A DNA stretch of 64,000 nt from Sideroxydans sp. (GTDB lineage: Bacteria; Pseudomonadota; Gammaproteobacteria; Burkholderiales; Gallionellaceae): positions 62,001-126,000 of the forward strand of contig DAIDAG010000080.1 in assembly GCA_027310725.1 (NCBI GenBank). The letters run 5' to 3'. Below, piece by piece: positions 1 to 8,337 of the stretch. The notes below the pieces were generated by a model. That model saw only the letters and a program-made list of their open reading frames with translations. It had not been told where the DNA came from and made no database searches. The position numbers and the translations under genes are program-made. The first letter of the stretch is position 1; every line of letters begins with the position of its first letter.

Positions 1-1
1 G

Positions 2-601
2 GATTTCTGGACCCCGCTTCTGAGCATTCCATACCACTGTAAAACCGATTTCGATTCCATCCCGGCAAAGATTCCCTATCTGGCAGCGCCGCATGACCTG
101 GTCGAAAAGTGGGCCGCACTGTTACCAAAAAACGGGATCCGAGTCGGTTTGGTGTGGAAGGGAAACACCCAATTCGAAAATGATGCAGACAGGTCGCTTC
201 CATCGCTTGATGTGCTGGCCTCTTTGGGGTCGGTAGCCGATGTGAGCTTTATCAGCCTGCAGAAAGGCGCCGGCGAAGATGATGCGATTCAGCCGCCCGA
301 TGGATTGCATCTGATCCATATTGGCTCGCAGCTGACGGATTTTGCCGATACCGCAGCTGCCGTGATGAATCTCGATCTGGTCATCTGCGTCGACACTGCG
401 GTCGCTCATCTGGCAGGAGCGCTCGGGAAGCCTTGCTGGGTCTTGTTGCCGGATTACAAGACAGACTGGCGCTGGTTGACGGATCGCGAGGATACGCCGT
501 GGTACCCCGGCATCATGCGCCTCTTTCGCCAGCCCGCGATGGGCGACTGGGGCTCAGTCGTTGCCGAGGTGGTCGCCGCGTTGGAGCAATGGGAAAAGTA
601 A
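2..601 (+). CDS. Glycosyltransferase family 9-like protein, C-terminal part
   Basis: The gene runs in from outside the window; the frame is open from base 2 to the stop at 599-601, leaving about 199 residues. The part seen resembles the C-terminal half of heptosyltransferase-like (GT9) domains. It has a GLVWKGN segment where a GT-B C-terminal fold begins, a D-L-V-I-C-V-D-T-A-V-A-H-L-A-G motif typical of the nucleotide-sugar site, and a following GKPCWVLLP strand. In many betaproteobacteria this domain follows TPR repeats in large proteins thought to modify surface glycans, but the N-terminus is missing, so TPRs are only inferred. It converges on the ABC permease gene 10 bases downstream. Confidence 0.7.
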   Translation, partial: DFWTPLLSIPYHCKTDFDSIPAKIPYLAAPHDLVEKWAALLPKNGIRVGLVWKGNTQFENDADRSLPSLDVLASLGSVADVSFISLQKGAGEDDAIQPPDGLHLIHIGSQLTDFADTAAAVMNLDLVICVDTAVAHLAGALGKPCWVLLPDYKTDWRWLTDREDTPWYPGIMRLFRQPAMGDWGSVVAEVVAALEQWEK

Positions 602-611
602 AGGATGCGTA

Positions 612-1382
612 TCATTCGGCGAGGGTGGGGTATAACTTTACCGCGACGAATAACAGTGCGCAGAATACAGCAAGCAAAACCGAAAAATCCACAGCGTAAC
701 CATGAATGCTTTCCCCTCCCGTGATCATGAGCCCGCGCAGCGCGTCGATCAGGTAAGTCAGCGGGTTGATCTGTGCGATGAAACGCAACCAGCCCGGCAT
801 GATCTCCAGCGGATAGATCGCATTGCTCGCGAAGAACATGGGCATGGTCAGGAGCTGGCCTATTCCCATGAAACGTTCGCGCGTCTTGACGATGCAGGCG
901 ATGACGAGCGAGAACGTGGCAAAGATCCCCGAGCCCAGCATCACGCTGACCAGTACCGCGAAGATCGCGAACGGATCCAGCCTGAGCGAAACATGCATCA
1001 CGAATGCGATGAGATAAATGACCGTCGCCTGCAGAAGGCCGCGGAATCCGGCGGCAACCGCCTTGCCGAATACCAGGGAAATGCGCAGCGCGGGGCTGAC
1101 CAGTAGTTTATGCACCACGCCCAGGTCGCGCTCCCAGATGATCGCGATGCCGTAGAAGATCGCGCTGAACAGAACGCTCTGCGCGAGTATCCCCGGCGTG
1201 ATGAAAGCGAGGTAGCTCAACTGCCCGGTCTGTATGCCGCGAACCTGGGCGAGTACCTGCCCGAATACCACCAGCCACAGCAACGGCTGCACCGCGCGCG
1301 AGATGATCTCGGTCGGGTCGCGGATCAGCTTGATCAGCTCGACTTGCACGATGGCGGCGCTTTCACGGATGAATCGTTTCAT
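612..1382 (-). CDS. ABC-2 type transporter permease
   Basis: 256-residue integral membrane protein of the ABC-2 permease family (DrrB/NodJ-like). About six hydrophobic segments are visible, including LLWLVVFGQVLAQ near residue 35 and LLAVFCALLFVAV near the C-terminus. The family motif region FASNAIYPLEIMPGWL (about residues 185-200) precedes the NPLTYLIDALRG segment that is characteristic of ABC-2 permeases. It is encoded 12 bases downstream of its ATP-binding partner, so the two form one export operon. The family exports drugs, polysaccharides or lipids; the substrate cannot be told from sequence. ATG start at 1382. Confidence 0.85.
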   Translation of the reverse strand: MKRFIRESAAIVQVELIKLIRDPTEIISRAVQPLLWLVVFGQVLAQVRGIQTGQLSYLAFITPGILAQSVLFSAIFYGIAIIWERDLGVVHKLLVSPALRISLVFGKAVAAGFRGLLQATVIYLIAFVMHVSLRLDPFAIFAVLVSVMLGSGIFATFSLVIACIVKTRERFMGIGQLLTMPMFFASNAIYPLEIMPGWLRFIAQINPLTYLIDALRGLMITGGESIHGYAVDFSVLLAVFCALLFVAVKLYPTLAE

Positions 1383-1394
1383 TGGAATAACCTG

Positions 1395-2210
1395 TCAGCC
1401 GAGTCGATGGGCTGTTCTGCGGTTCTGCACGATCTCGCGGAAAGTGCCGCTCTCCTGGATGGAGCCGCCCGCGTAATGCACGAACACGTCGTCCATGTTG
1501 GCGCCTTCCCCGAGTCCGGCGCGCAACTCGGCAGGTTTGCCGACCACACTGATCTTCCCCCTGTGCAGTATCGCCAGATTGTCGCAAAGCGCTTCTGCCT
1601 CTTCCATGTCGTGCGTGGTGATGAGTACCGTCATGCCATGGTTGCGCCGGAGATCGATCAGACGATCCCACACTGTGTGGCGCGCAACGGGGTCAAGCCC
1701 GATCGTCGGCTCATCCAGGAACAGGATCGCTGGGCGATGCAGCATGGCCTGGGCCAGTTCAAGCCTGCGTATCATGCCGCCGGAGTAGGTGCGTACCAGC
1801 TTGTCTGCAGAGTCGACCAGGCTCATGAACTCCAGCGCATTTTCGATCCGCTCTTTTCTCTCTGTTGCGGGTATGTCATAGAGCTTGGCCGACAGACGCA
1901 GATTCTCATAGCCGGTCAGTGCGCCGTCGGCAGACAGGAGCTGCGATACATAGCCGATGCGCCGCCTGACGTCCGCCGGGGACCGGATGATATCGAAACC
2001 GCCAACGTCGGCCGTTCCGGAGGTGGGTGACAACAGGGTCGTGAGCATCTTGATGACGGTGCTCTTCCCGGCGCCATTCGCGCCGAGCAAGCCGAAAATC
2101 TCGCCATACGGAACGCGCAGTGCGATGTGATCCACCGCGGTCAGATTGCCGAACTGGCGTGTCAGCTCGGATGTATCGATCGCGAATCTGTCGGGCATAT
2201 CGGTGCTCAT
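1395..2210 (-). CDS. ABC transporter ATP-binding protein (DrrA-like)
   Basis: 271-residue nucleotide-binding subunit that should power the adjacent ABC-2 permease. The Walker A motif GANGAGKST lies near residue 42, the ABC signature YSGGMIRR near residue 142, Walker B ILFLDEPTIGLDP near residue 163, and the switch His in TTHDMEEA near residue 199. The arrangement matches the daunorubicin-resistance exporter family (DrrA). Start is ATG at 2210; a second Met four codons on is possible. The gene is divergent from the DUF2252 gene, with start codons only 11 to 44 bases apart depending on the DUF2252 start chosen, so promoters must reach into the opposite coding sequences. Confidence 0.88.
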   Translation of the reverse strand: MSTDMPDRFAIDTSELTRQFGNLTAVDHIALRVPYGEIFGLLGANGAGKSTVIKMLTTLLSPTSGTADVGGFDIIRSPADVRRRIGYVSQLLSADGALTGYENLRLSAKLYDIPATERKERIENALEFMSLVDSADKLVRTYSGGMIRRLELAQAMLHRPAILFLDEPTIGLDPVARHTVWDRLIDLRRNHGMTVLITTHDMEEAEALCDNLAILHRGKISVVGKPAELRAGLGEGANMDDVFVHYAGGSIQESGTFREIVQNRRTAHRLG

Positions 2211-2254
2211 ATATGTATATTATGCGCTCCTATATCCAAGCCAGGCAGCTCCCG

Positions 2255-3499
2255 ATGATCAAGCAGCCCCTGCCGGACCCTTCCGGTATCACCGACGCGA
2301 TATTCAGCAACAACGTGGGCCGCGACCCTGAGCGGCTTGCCATGAAATACGCCAAGATGGCGCAGAGCCCGTTCATCTTTTTACGCGGTGCTTGTCACCT
2401 GTTCTACGACTCCCTGCCGGATTCGTCCCTCTTTCGCAACGCACCTCTGGCCTGGTGTTGCGGGGATCTGCATTTCGAGAATTTCGGCAGTTACAAGGGC
2501 GACAACCGGCTGGTCTATTTTGACATCAACGACTACGACGAGGCCGCACTGGCACCGGCCACCTGGGACATGGCCAGGCTGCTGACCAGCATCCAGTGCG
2601 GCGCCGATACGCTCAACGCGACCAGGGCCCAAGCTTTGGAGGTCAGCCAAAGCTGTCTGGACGCCTATCGCAGCGCCCTCGCCAACGGCAAGCCGCTGTG
2701 GGTGGAACGGGAAACATCCGCCGGCCTCGTGAATGCGCTGCTGACGACTTTGCAGAGTCGCGAACGCACCACGTTTCTCGACAAGCGCACGACCCGCAAG
2801 GCCCACCGGCGCAGCCTGATACTGGACGGTGTGAAAGCGTTACCGGCTTCCGATGCCCAGAAGAAACTCGTTGCCGGATTCATGGCTGGTTTCGCCTCCA
2901 CACAGACCGATCCGAAGTTCTTCGAAGTACTCGACATCGGTCGCCGCATCGCAGGGACCGGCAGCCTCGGCGTGGAGCGATTCGTGGTGCTGGTGGAAGG
3001 CAAGGGTTCTCCCGACGGCAACTACCTGCTCGATATCAAGGAGGCCAAGCCGTCGGCGATGGCACCGCATCTTGCACGACTCGGAATCAAACAGCCGGAC
3101 TGGCCGGACGAAGCGAGCAGGGTGGTGACCGTACAGAACAGGATGCAGGCCGTCGATCACGCCTTCCTTCATCCGGTGAAACTGGACGGACTCCCGTGCA
3201 TCCTGAAAGGACTGCAACCTTCGGAGGATCGCGTATCCATCGGCGAGTGGGGCAAGAAACTGGATCGGCTCAAGGACGTGGTGGCGACCATGGGGCGCAT
3301 CCTGGCCTGGGACCAATTGCGTGCTTCGGGGCAATCCGGGGCGGCCACTGCCGATGAACTGATCGCGTTCGCGCAAAGAGGAGACTGGATCACCGAGATG
3401 CTGGATACGGCGACGCAAATGACGGAGACGACCCGGCAGCAGTGGCAAGCGTTCACTGAGGGGCTGAACAGCCTTCAGTCGCAGGAGCGGGCTCCGTGA
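2255..3499 (+). CDS. DUF2252 family protein
   Basis: About 414 residues. The family hallmark is seen near the N-terminus (KYAKMAQSPFIFLRG), followed by WCCGDLHFENFGSY, VYFDINDYDEA and the closing domain with ILAWDQLRASGQSG. The GDLHFENFG plus DINDYDEA pair recalls the catalytic loop and metal site of aminoglycoside phosphotransferase/kinase-like folds, which is why this uncharacterised family is often grouped with protein-kinase-like enzymes; the substrate is unknown. I chose ATG 2255; an in-frame ATG at 2222 is also possible and neither has a strong ribosome binding site. The gene ends 27 bases before the TPR-methyltransferase gene. Confidence 0.75.
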   Translation: MIKQPLPDPSGITDAIFSNNVGRDPERLAMKYAKMAQSPFIFLRGACHLFYDSLPDSSLFRNAPLAWCCGDLHFENFGSYKGDNRLVYFDINDYDEAALAPATWDMARLLTSIQCGADTLNATRAQALEVSQSCLDAYRSALANGKPLWVERETSAGLVNALLTTLQSRERTTFLDKRTTRKAHRRSLILDGVKALPASDAQKKLVAGFMAGFASTQTDPKFFEVLDIGRRIAGTGSLGVERFVVLVEGKGSPDGNYLLDIKEAKPSAMAPHLARLGIKQPDWPDEASRVVTVQNRMQAVDHAFLHPVKLDGLPCILKGLQPSEDRVSIGEWGKKLDRLKDVVATMGRILAWDQLRASGQSGAATADELIAFAQRGDWITEMLDTATQMTETTRQQWQAFTEGLNSLQSQERAP

Positions 3500-3526
3500 T
3501 CTCCGCTGATCTGCATAGAGGTATTG

Positions 3527-4834
3527 ATGGCTGAGCAAAATAATTCCAACCCGATGTTCCAGGCGGCGCTGCGCAAACATCTCGATAGCGATCTGCAGGC
3601 AGCCGAGCACATGTATCGCGAAATCATCCTGGCCGACCCAGCCGACGCCCAGGCCAGGCACTATCTGGGATATCTGCTGCAACAGTCCGACCGATTGCAG
3701 GAAGCGTTCGAGCAACTGACGGCAGCCATTGCCATCGACAACCGCCATGCAGAATGGCATTTCAATCTGGGCATCGTGTTTTCAAGACTGGGAAAGGTCA
3801 CTGCGGCGATAGATGCTTTTACCAGAGCCATCGCGATTGATCCGGATAAATATTTCTACTGGACCAACCTGGGGGCTGCGTTCGAATCGGATCAGGAATG
3901 GGTTCGTGCCGAGCAATGCTACCAGGCTGCGATAAACATCGATCCGAACTGCCCGGATGCTTTCTACTTGCTGTCGGCCTTGTATCTGAAGCAGGAACGG
4001 TTCGAGGAGGCGCGGCATTGCAACTACCGCGGCATCGTGGCCGAACCGGCGGGCAGCAAACCGAAAATGGTATTGGGTCAGGCGCTATATGAATTGGGGC
4101 GGGTGGACGAAGCGATCTCGTTGTTTGAGAGCTGGCTGGCAGAGGAACCGGACAACCCGGTAGCGACGCATTTGCTGGCCGCGTACAGGGGGCAGCAAGT
4201 GCCCGCGCGATGCAGCGATCGGTATGTCGAACAGACGTTCGACGCCTTCGCGAACAGTTTCGAGAACGTTCTGGGCAGACTGAAATACTGCGGCCCGCAA
4301 TTGGTGCAGGATCACCTTGCCGAACTTGATCTGCCGGCTTCCAGCCTGAGCATCCTTGACCTGGGTTGCGGTACCGGCATGGTGGGTGAAGTAATGAAGC
4401 CCTACGCACGCGAGCTGGTGGGTGTCGATCTCAGCCAAGCCATGCTGGACCGGTCCGCTGCAAAGCAGGTGTACCGGCAACTGCACAAATCCGATATCGC
4501 CGAGTTCCTGCTGACGACTGGCGAGCATTACGATCTCATTACCTGCATGGACACGTTCGTCTATCTGGGGCGGCTGGATGAAATCCTTGCGCTGATCTAT
4601 GGGAAGCTGACGATAGGCGGGATGTTGCTCTTCAGTACCGAAAAACTGCACGGGGCTACGGGGGCGGACTATCGACTGAACATCAGCGGCAGATACAGCC
4701 ATCACCCCGGCTATCTGACAACCTTGCTGGGCAATGCCGGATTCAGGCTGCTGCGCATGACCGATGTCCCGATCAGGAACGAATCCGGTTGCCAGATCGA
4801 AGGCCAGTTCGTTTGCGCGAGCCGCATGGAATAA
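3527..4834 (+). CDS. TPR-repeat class I SAM-dependent methyltransferase
   Basis: 435 residues. The N-terminal half (about residues 10-200) is built of five or six tetratricopeptide repeats, with the pattern W-x-x-L-G-x(7)-Y/F visible in HFNLGIVFSRLG and WTNLGAAFESDQ. The C-terminal half is a Rossmann methyltransferase with motif I ILDLGCGTGMVGE (near 285) and motif II VGVDLSQAMLD. ATG 3527 is preceded by AGAGGT. Proteins of this layout are common in proteobacterial surface-polysaccharide or flagellin-modification loci, but this copy sits alone between DUF2252 and the anti-sigma gene, so its substrate is not predictable. It converges on the anti-sigma gene with a 9-base gap. Confidence 0.82.
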   Translation: MAEQNNSNPMFQAALRKHLDSDLQAAEHMYREIILADPADAQARHYLGYLLQQSDRLQEAFEQLTAAIAIDNRHAEWHFNLGIVFSRLGKVTAAIDAFTRAIAIDPDKYFYWTNLGAAFESDQEWVRAEQCYQAAINIDPNCPDAFYLLSALYLKQERFEEARHCNYRGIVAEPAGSKPKMVLGQALYELGRVDEAISLFESWLAEEPDNPVATHLLAAYRGQQVPARCSDRYVEQTFDAFANSFENVLGRLKYCGPQLVQDHLAELDLPASSLSILDLGCGTGMVGEVMKPYARELVGVDLSQAMLDRSAAKQVYRQLHKSDIAEFLLTTGEHYDLITCMDTFVYLGRLDEILALIYGKLTIGGMLLFSTEKLHGATGADYRLNISGRYSHHPGYLTTLLGNAGFRLLRMTDVPIRNESGCQIEGQFVCASRME

Positions 4835-4843
4835 CTCGGGAAG

Positions 4844-5602
4844 CTATACCTGCGCGCGCAACGCTCCGACAAATGATTCCAGTTCGTTCGTTGCCAGATC
4901 GGACACTGCCCAATATTCCATGCCGTCCTTTGTCCAGCGAATCAGGTGATAGCCCTGGTGCTCTTGAAGCCGCAAATCAGTTGCACCGGTCTTGCCCGGC
5001 CAGACATAGACATTGATCGGGTGCTGATTGTGCCGGTAGACCAGCACGGCCACGGTGCGGCCGTTGAGATAATCCAGCCGCCCTCCCACCAAAGGAAACC
5101 CGCTGGATGAAAGATCGAATACAGGCGGCGAAAAATCCAGCTTGCCATTGAACCACGGCTTTACCGTGTGCCTGTCGGATGAGACTACATCAGACAGGTG
5201 ATCGACCTGCAAAGAACGAACATGGCTGGAGATCAGTTCCTCGACCAACCTGTCCTGGCTCGAAGGCTGGTTCAGATACACGGCGCCACTCCAGGCCAAT
5301 GCCAGCACTGCCACCAGTACTGCACCCGCGTTCATCCAGTTCAGGTTCCACCCTATGGGGCTTGGGGTATCCGTGCGATGGCGCGGAAGGCTCATCGTGA
5401 TGCGTTGAGCGAGGTGATCGGGAGCGAAAAAATAGGGGGCATGTTTTTTGAGCCTTTCCCTCGTGGTGTTCAGCGTCGAGAATTCGCTTTGGCATGCGGA
5501 GCAACTGTCCAGGTGCTGTTCCAGCGCAAGCAGATCGGCGACGCCAAGCTCCTGGTCGAGATAGGCAGGCAGCAGTTCCATGAATTTCTGATGGTCCATC
5601 AT
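4844..5602 (-). CDS. Membrane anti-sigma factor with zinc-finger domain
   Basis: About 252 residues. The N-terminus carries the anti-sigma zinc-finger signature H-x3-C-x2-C (HLDSCSAC, near residue 34) of the zf-HC2/RsiW type that binds the ECF sigma factor. One transmembrane helix follows (GAVLVAVLALAWSGAVYL, near 100), and the C-terminal 140 residues should lie in the periplasm as a sensor domain. I prefer the ATG at 5602 because it overlaps the sigma stop codon as ATGA, giving translational coupling; ATG 5611 is an alternative. The sigma factor should be held at the membrane and released when the periplasmic domain perceives a signal. The signal is unknown. Confidence 0.85.
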   Translation of the reverse strand: MMDHQKFMELLPAYLDQELGVADLLALEQHLDSCSACQSEFSTLNTTRERLKKHAPYFFAPDHLAQRITMSLPRHRTDTPSPIGWNLNWMNAGAVLVAVLALAWSGAVYLNQPSSQDRLVEELISSHVRSLQVDHLSDVVSSDRHTVKPWFNGKLDFSPPVFDLSSSGFPLVGGRLDYLNGRTVAVLVYRHNQHPINVYVWPGKTGATDLRLQEHQGYHLIRWTKDGMEYWAVSDLATNELESFVGALRAQV

Positions 5603-6153
5603 GTATTCCATTTCTGTGATGCAAGGATTTCAGCCAACTGCTTGCGTCCCCGCCCCAGACGCGACATCACTGTGCCTATCGGTATTCCGGTGATCCCGGC
5701 GATCTGCTTGTATGACATGTCTTCCAGTTCACGCAAGACCATCACTTCGCGAAACTCCACCGATAATGTTTCCAGGGCCAGTTGCATCTGTCGCTGGCAA
5801 TCTTTCTGCATGAGCAGGGTCTCGGGGTTGTCGTCGTCATGATCTGCATTGCTGGAGTCGGTGTTCCCGATGCTGTGCAATTCTTCCTCGAACTGGGTGG
5901 TCTGGCCTTCAGCCCTGTTCTGCCGATACCAGGTGTAAAAAGTATTGCGCACTATACTCAGCAGCCATGCGCGCCCATCCTCGCCATGGAAGCCGTCAAA
6001 GAATTTATATGCGCGCAAATAGGCCTCCTGCACGATCTCTTCCGCATCCTGGTTGTTGCGCGCAAGCCAGCGCGCCAGATTGAAAGCCGAATCCAGATGC
6101 GGCAATACCATCGCCTGAAAACGTTTTTCTTTTGTTTTTATCGGGGAGTCCAT
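5599..6153 (-). CDS. ECF-type RNA polymerase sigma factor
   Basis: 184 residues, normal for an ECF sigma factor. Region 2 is seen in DAEEIVQEAYLRAYKFF and WLLSIVRNTFYTWYR (residues 36-80), including the core-binding and -10 recognition helices. Region 4 with its helix-turn-helix is seen in YKQIAGITGIPIGTVMSRL (about 148-166). The linker is acidic (DDDN). It is co-transcribed with the anti-sigma gene through a 4-base ATGA overlap. A promoter-like site, GGGAATA-N16-GGTATT, lies 26 to 54 bases upstream of its start, and the same pattern precedes the divergent neighbours, which suggests autoregulation and a local regulon. Confidence 0.92.
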   Translation of the reverse strand: MDSPIKTKEKRFQAMVLPHLDSAFNLARWLARNNQDAEEIVQEAYLRAYKFFDGFHGEDGRAWLLSIVRNTFYTWYRQNRAEGQTTQFEEELHSIGNTDSSNADHDDDNPETLLMQKDCQRQMQLALETLSVEFREVMVLRELEDMSYKQIAGITGIPIGTVMSRLGRGRKQLAEILASQKWNT

Positions 6154-6178
6154 CCTGCGATTCCGTATTCTCTATCGT

Positions 6179-6207
6179 AATACCGGTTATGGAAGGGCTT
6201 TATTCCC
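6179..6207 (-). promoter_or_regulatory. Putative ECF promoter of the sigma gene
   Basis: Read on the minus strand: GGGAATA (6207-6201), a 16-base spacer, then GGTATT (6184-6179). Identical spacing and near-identical boxes occur at 8017-8045 and 8087-8115. Transcription would begin near 6172, about 20 bases before the sigma ATG. Assignment to this sigma factor is inferred from the recurrence of the motif next to its gene. Confidence 0.6.
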
Positions 6208-6284
6208 GCCCATTACAGCTTGGAGCGCGATAATTTGCAAATACGGCAGGATGTCAGATCATTGGCCTCCCCGGATCGGATTGA

Positions 6285-6299
6285 GCATCGGATCGATGC
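6285..6299. terminator. Short hairpin 3' of yceI
   Basis: GCATCG and CGATGC form a 6-base stem around a GAT loop, 44 bases beyond the yceI stop. There is no T-run, so a role as terminator or mRNA end is tentative. The rest of 6208-6342 shows nothing else I can name, apart from a distant 8-base inverted repeat (GATTGAGC/GCTCAATC). Confidence 0.25.
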
Positions 6300-6342
6300 G
6301 TCCTAAATCGGCGACGAAACAGCGCTGGTTGCTCAATCGCCG

Positions 6343-6936
6343 TCACTTTCGATAGGTGGACGGAGATACGGACGCATCGATGCGAGGGTTTTCCTGCAAG
6401 ATATGGAACCGGATCTGGACGGCGTCGTCCAGCGTCGAGGTGTCTGCCCACTCACCCTGTCCCACTTTGATCGATGTTCGCGAGACAGTGAATGAGCCAT
6501 CGAACCAGCGGCCTTGAGGAGTGGCAGTCGTGACGAAAGCGACCGGCACGGCGACGGTATGACCCTTGAGCGTAAAGGCGCCCTTGGCGATGTAGTGCCC
6601 CGCGTCCTTGACATGAAATTCGGAAGCCTCGAAGGTCGCTTGGGGGAAGGTATTGGCATCGAAGAAATCCGCGCTCCTGATCAAATCGTTCGCGGCTGGA
6701 GTGCCAGTGTTGACAGAGCGAACATCGACGCTGACCAGAACCATCCCGACGTCCGGTCGCGCGGGATCGAATTTCACGTTCGCCACAAAATCATTGAACG
6801 TGCCCTGCAGCGCGACTCCCTCTTGCGAGGCCAAGAATCTGATTTCACTCAGCGGTGCGGCAGCGCCGGCGCTAAGGGCCGCGGCGCCCAGCATGACGAC
6901 TGCTGCCTGGGACAGAATTCGCAGTGAACTCTTCAT
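6343..6936 (-). CDS. YceI family periplasmic lipid-binding-like protein
   Basis: 197 residues with a Sec signal peptide (MKSSLRILSQAAVVMLGAAALSAGAAA, cleavage near AAA-PLSE). The mature part shows the YceI lipocalin-like beta-barrel pattern: SVDVRSVNTG, DFFDANTFPQATFEA, and a KGAFTLKGHT segment (in E. coli YceI the equivalent is TGDLTIRGVT). The family binds polyprenoid or other lipids in the periplasm. The ATG at 6936 is fixed by an AAGGAGA ribosome binding site 7 bases upstream. It lies downstream of the metallophosphoesterase gene on the same strand (95-base gap), so both are probably read from the promoter at 8017-8045 and belong to the ECF regulon. Confidence 0.85.
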   Translation of the reverse strand: MKSSLRILSQAAVVMLGAAALSAGAAAPLSEIRFLASQEGVALQGTFNDFVANVKFDPARPDVGMVLVSVDVRSVNTGTPAANDLIRSADFFDANTFPQATFEASEFHVKDAGHYIAKGAFTLKGHTVAVPVAFVTTATPQGRWFDGSFTVSRTSIKVGQGEWADTSTLDDAVQIRFHILQENPRIDASVSPSTYRK

Positions 6937-7031
6937 GTTATCGATCTCCTTTTCTGAACTCTCTTGCCTGACGGGAAACGCGCACACATTTCCGCCGCAG
7001 TTCCTGTCAGCGTGACGGCAAAGCCGAATAC

Positions 7032-7937
7032 TCAGCCGACGGGGTGCTCGCGTTCCTCGATCGAACGTGCACTGCCCCTGGCTTCGATCTCGCGCCAGCC
7101 GAGTCCGCGATAAGGCTGTGCGGTGTCCCACGGCAAGGGAAGGTGGTCGGGCCCGGATCCGGGTGCCGGCAGGGGAAATATCAGCGATCTCGCCGCGTAA
7201 TGCGGGATGTGTCCCGTCATGTGCTGATTCTCCTGGTGGATATGCCCGTAAAAGACGGTGACGCGCGGATAGGCCTGCAATACTTCCAGTGCCTTCGCAC
7301 CGTCGCGGGTCGCCCACCCCCATTGCGGCTGCAGGTCGAACAACGGGCGATGAGTCAGCACCACGATGGGAACATCCTTTGATCGCGCATCCAGGTCCTT
7401 TTCCAGCCAGGAGATCTGTTCGTCTCCCAATGATCCTGTCGGGTCTGAGACGTTATCCAGCGCAACGAAATGGACGCCCTTGTGATCGAAGGAATAATGG
7501 GTCGCTCCGAAAAATTCCCGGAAAGCATCGCCGCGATCGGCTGACGCGTCGTGCTCACCCGGCAGGAAACGGATATTGCGGACACGGAGTGCGCCGACCT
7601 GTTCGCGGAATTCCGCCATGCGTTCGCGGCGTACCTTGGTGTCGAGTGTGAGTTGTGTCAGGTCTCCGGTGAAGACGATGAAATCCGGATCGACCGGCAG
7701 CGCATTCACCGCAGCGATCGCCTTGGGCAACGTGCCGCGCGCGTCGGGATTGGCCGGACCGCTGTAACCCCAATGCGTGTCGGACAACTGCACAAAGAAG
7801 AAATCCGATTCGGCAGACTTGCCCGCGCCCGTTGAGGAGCAGGCTGCCAACCCGATACCCGATGCATAGATGGCCCCGCCGTAACATGCCAGTTGAAGGA
7901 ACTTCCTTCTGTCCATATCTGTTTCATTCGTGTTCAT
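7032..7937 (-). CDS. Tat-exported calcineurin-like metallophosphoesterase
   Basis: 301 residues. A twin-arginine signal (DRRKFLQLACYGG) leads into a hydrophobic stretch ending at LAACSS, which also looks like a lipobox, so a Tat lipoprotein is possible. The calcineurin-like metal motifs are in order: SDTHWG, VFTGDLTQ, a GEHD in place of the usual GNHD, LTHRPLF and YGHIHQ. The change Asn to Glu in GEHD is notable because that Asn normally donates a metal ligand. Start ATG 7937 has a clear GGAGG 7 bases upstream. Such proteins hydrolyse phosphomono- or diesters or nucleotides; the substrate here is unknown. It is first in a likely operon with yceI. Confidence 0.85.
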   Translation of the reverse strand: MNTNETDMDRRKFLQLACYGGAIYASGIGLAACSSTGAGKSAESDFFFVQLSDTHWGYSGPANPDARGTLPKAIAAVNALPVDPDFIVFTGDLTQLTLDTKVRRERMAEFREQVGALRVRNIRFLPGEHDASADRGDAFREFFGATHYSFDHKGVHFVALDNVSDPTGSLGDEQISWLEKDLDARSKDVPIVVLTHRPLFDLQPQWGWATRDGAKALEVLQAYPRVTVFYGHIHQENQHMTGHIPHYAARSLIFPLPAPGSGPDHLPLPWDTAQPYRGLGWREIEARGSARSIEEREHPVG

Positions 7938-8016
7938 GGTTGCCTCCAATTGGAATTAATCGGCATATGCACTCCCGCTTGGACGATGTCGGCATCGCGC
8001 CATACGCCATACCTGC

Positions 8017-8045
8017 AATACCATTGCGGAGAATGAGTTATTCCC
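8017..8045 (-). promoter_or_regulatory. Putative ECF promoter of the phosphoesterase-yceI operon
   Basis: Minus-strand GGGAATA (8045-8039), 16-base spacer, GGTATT (8022-8017): both boxes and the spacing are identical to the site before the sigma gene. Transcription would start near 8010, leaving a leader of about 73 bases before the phosphoesterase ATG at 7937. Confidence 0.6.
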
Positions 8046-8086
8046 CAAAACGGTCAGCCCCTGCGGGAAATATTTTTCTCCGGAGC

Positions 8087-8115
8087 GGGAATATTCCCGA
8101 GCCTTCCGCGGTAAG
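8087..8115 (+). promoter_or_regulatory. Putative ECF promoter toward the HiPIP gene
   Basis: Plus-strand GGGAATA (8087-8093), 16-base spacer, GGTAAG (8110-8115). The -35-like box sits in a perfect 14-base palindrome, CGGGAATATTCCCG (8086-8099), so the box also reads on the minus strand. The -10-like box is a weaker match than in the two sister sites, and the leader to the HiPIP ATG would be about 215 bases. Together with 8017-8045 this accounts for the main content of the gene-free stretch 7938-8337; no small gene is evident there. Confidence 0.45.
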
Positions 8116-8337
8116 CAGTCCGGATTGGCGGATATGGAAAGCCTGGTATCCGAGCAGGGTCATCAAGAGATGGCGAAAGCGGATGCCCGTCCCGCATTGT
8201 GAAATGCCCGTATTGTCAGAGTTACTTTCGAGGCGAGTCGATATTGGTGCAAAATGGCAAGCGTCAATTTCAGCGAAGAAGTCATGAAATGTCAGCCAGG
8301 CCAAATCACGCGGCGCAACCAACCGACTGGAAACAAC

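Noticed and set aside
6937-7323. Longer reading frame in front of yceI overlapping the phosphoesterase gene
   Set aside because: The frame upstream of 6936 lies antisense-free but in another frame of the phosphoesterase gene; the signal peptide and the AAGGAGA site fix the start at 6936.
8038-8322. A 94-codon open frame on the minus strand between the phosphoesterase and HiPIP genes
   Set aside because: It overlaps the candidate ECF promoters, has no ribosome binding site or recognisable domain, and reads like chance open frame in GC-rich DNA.
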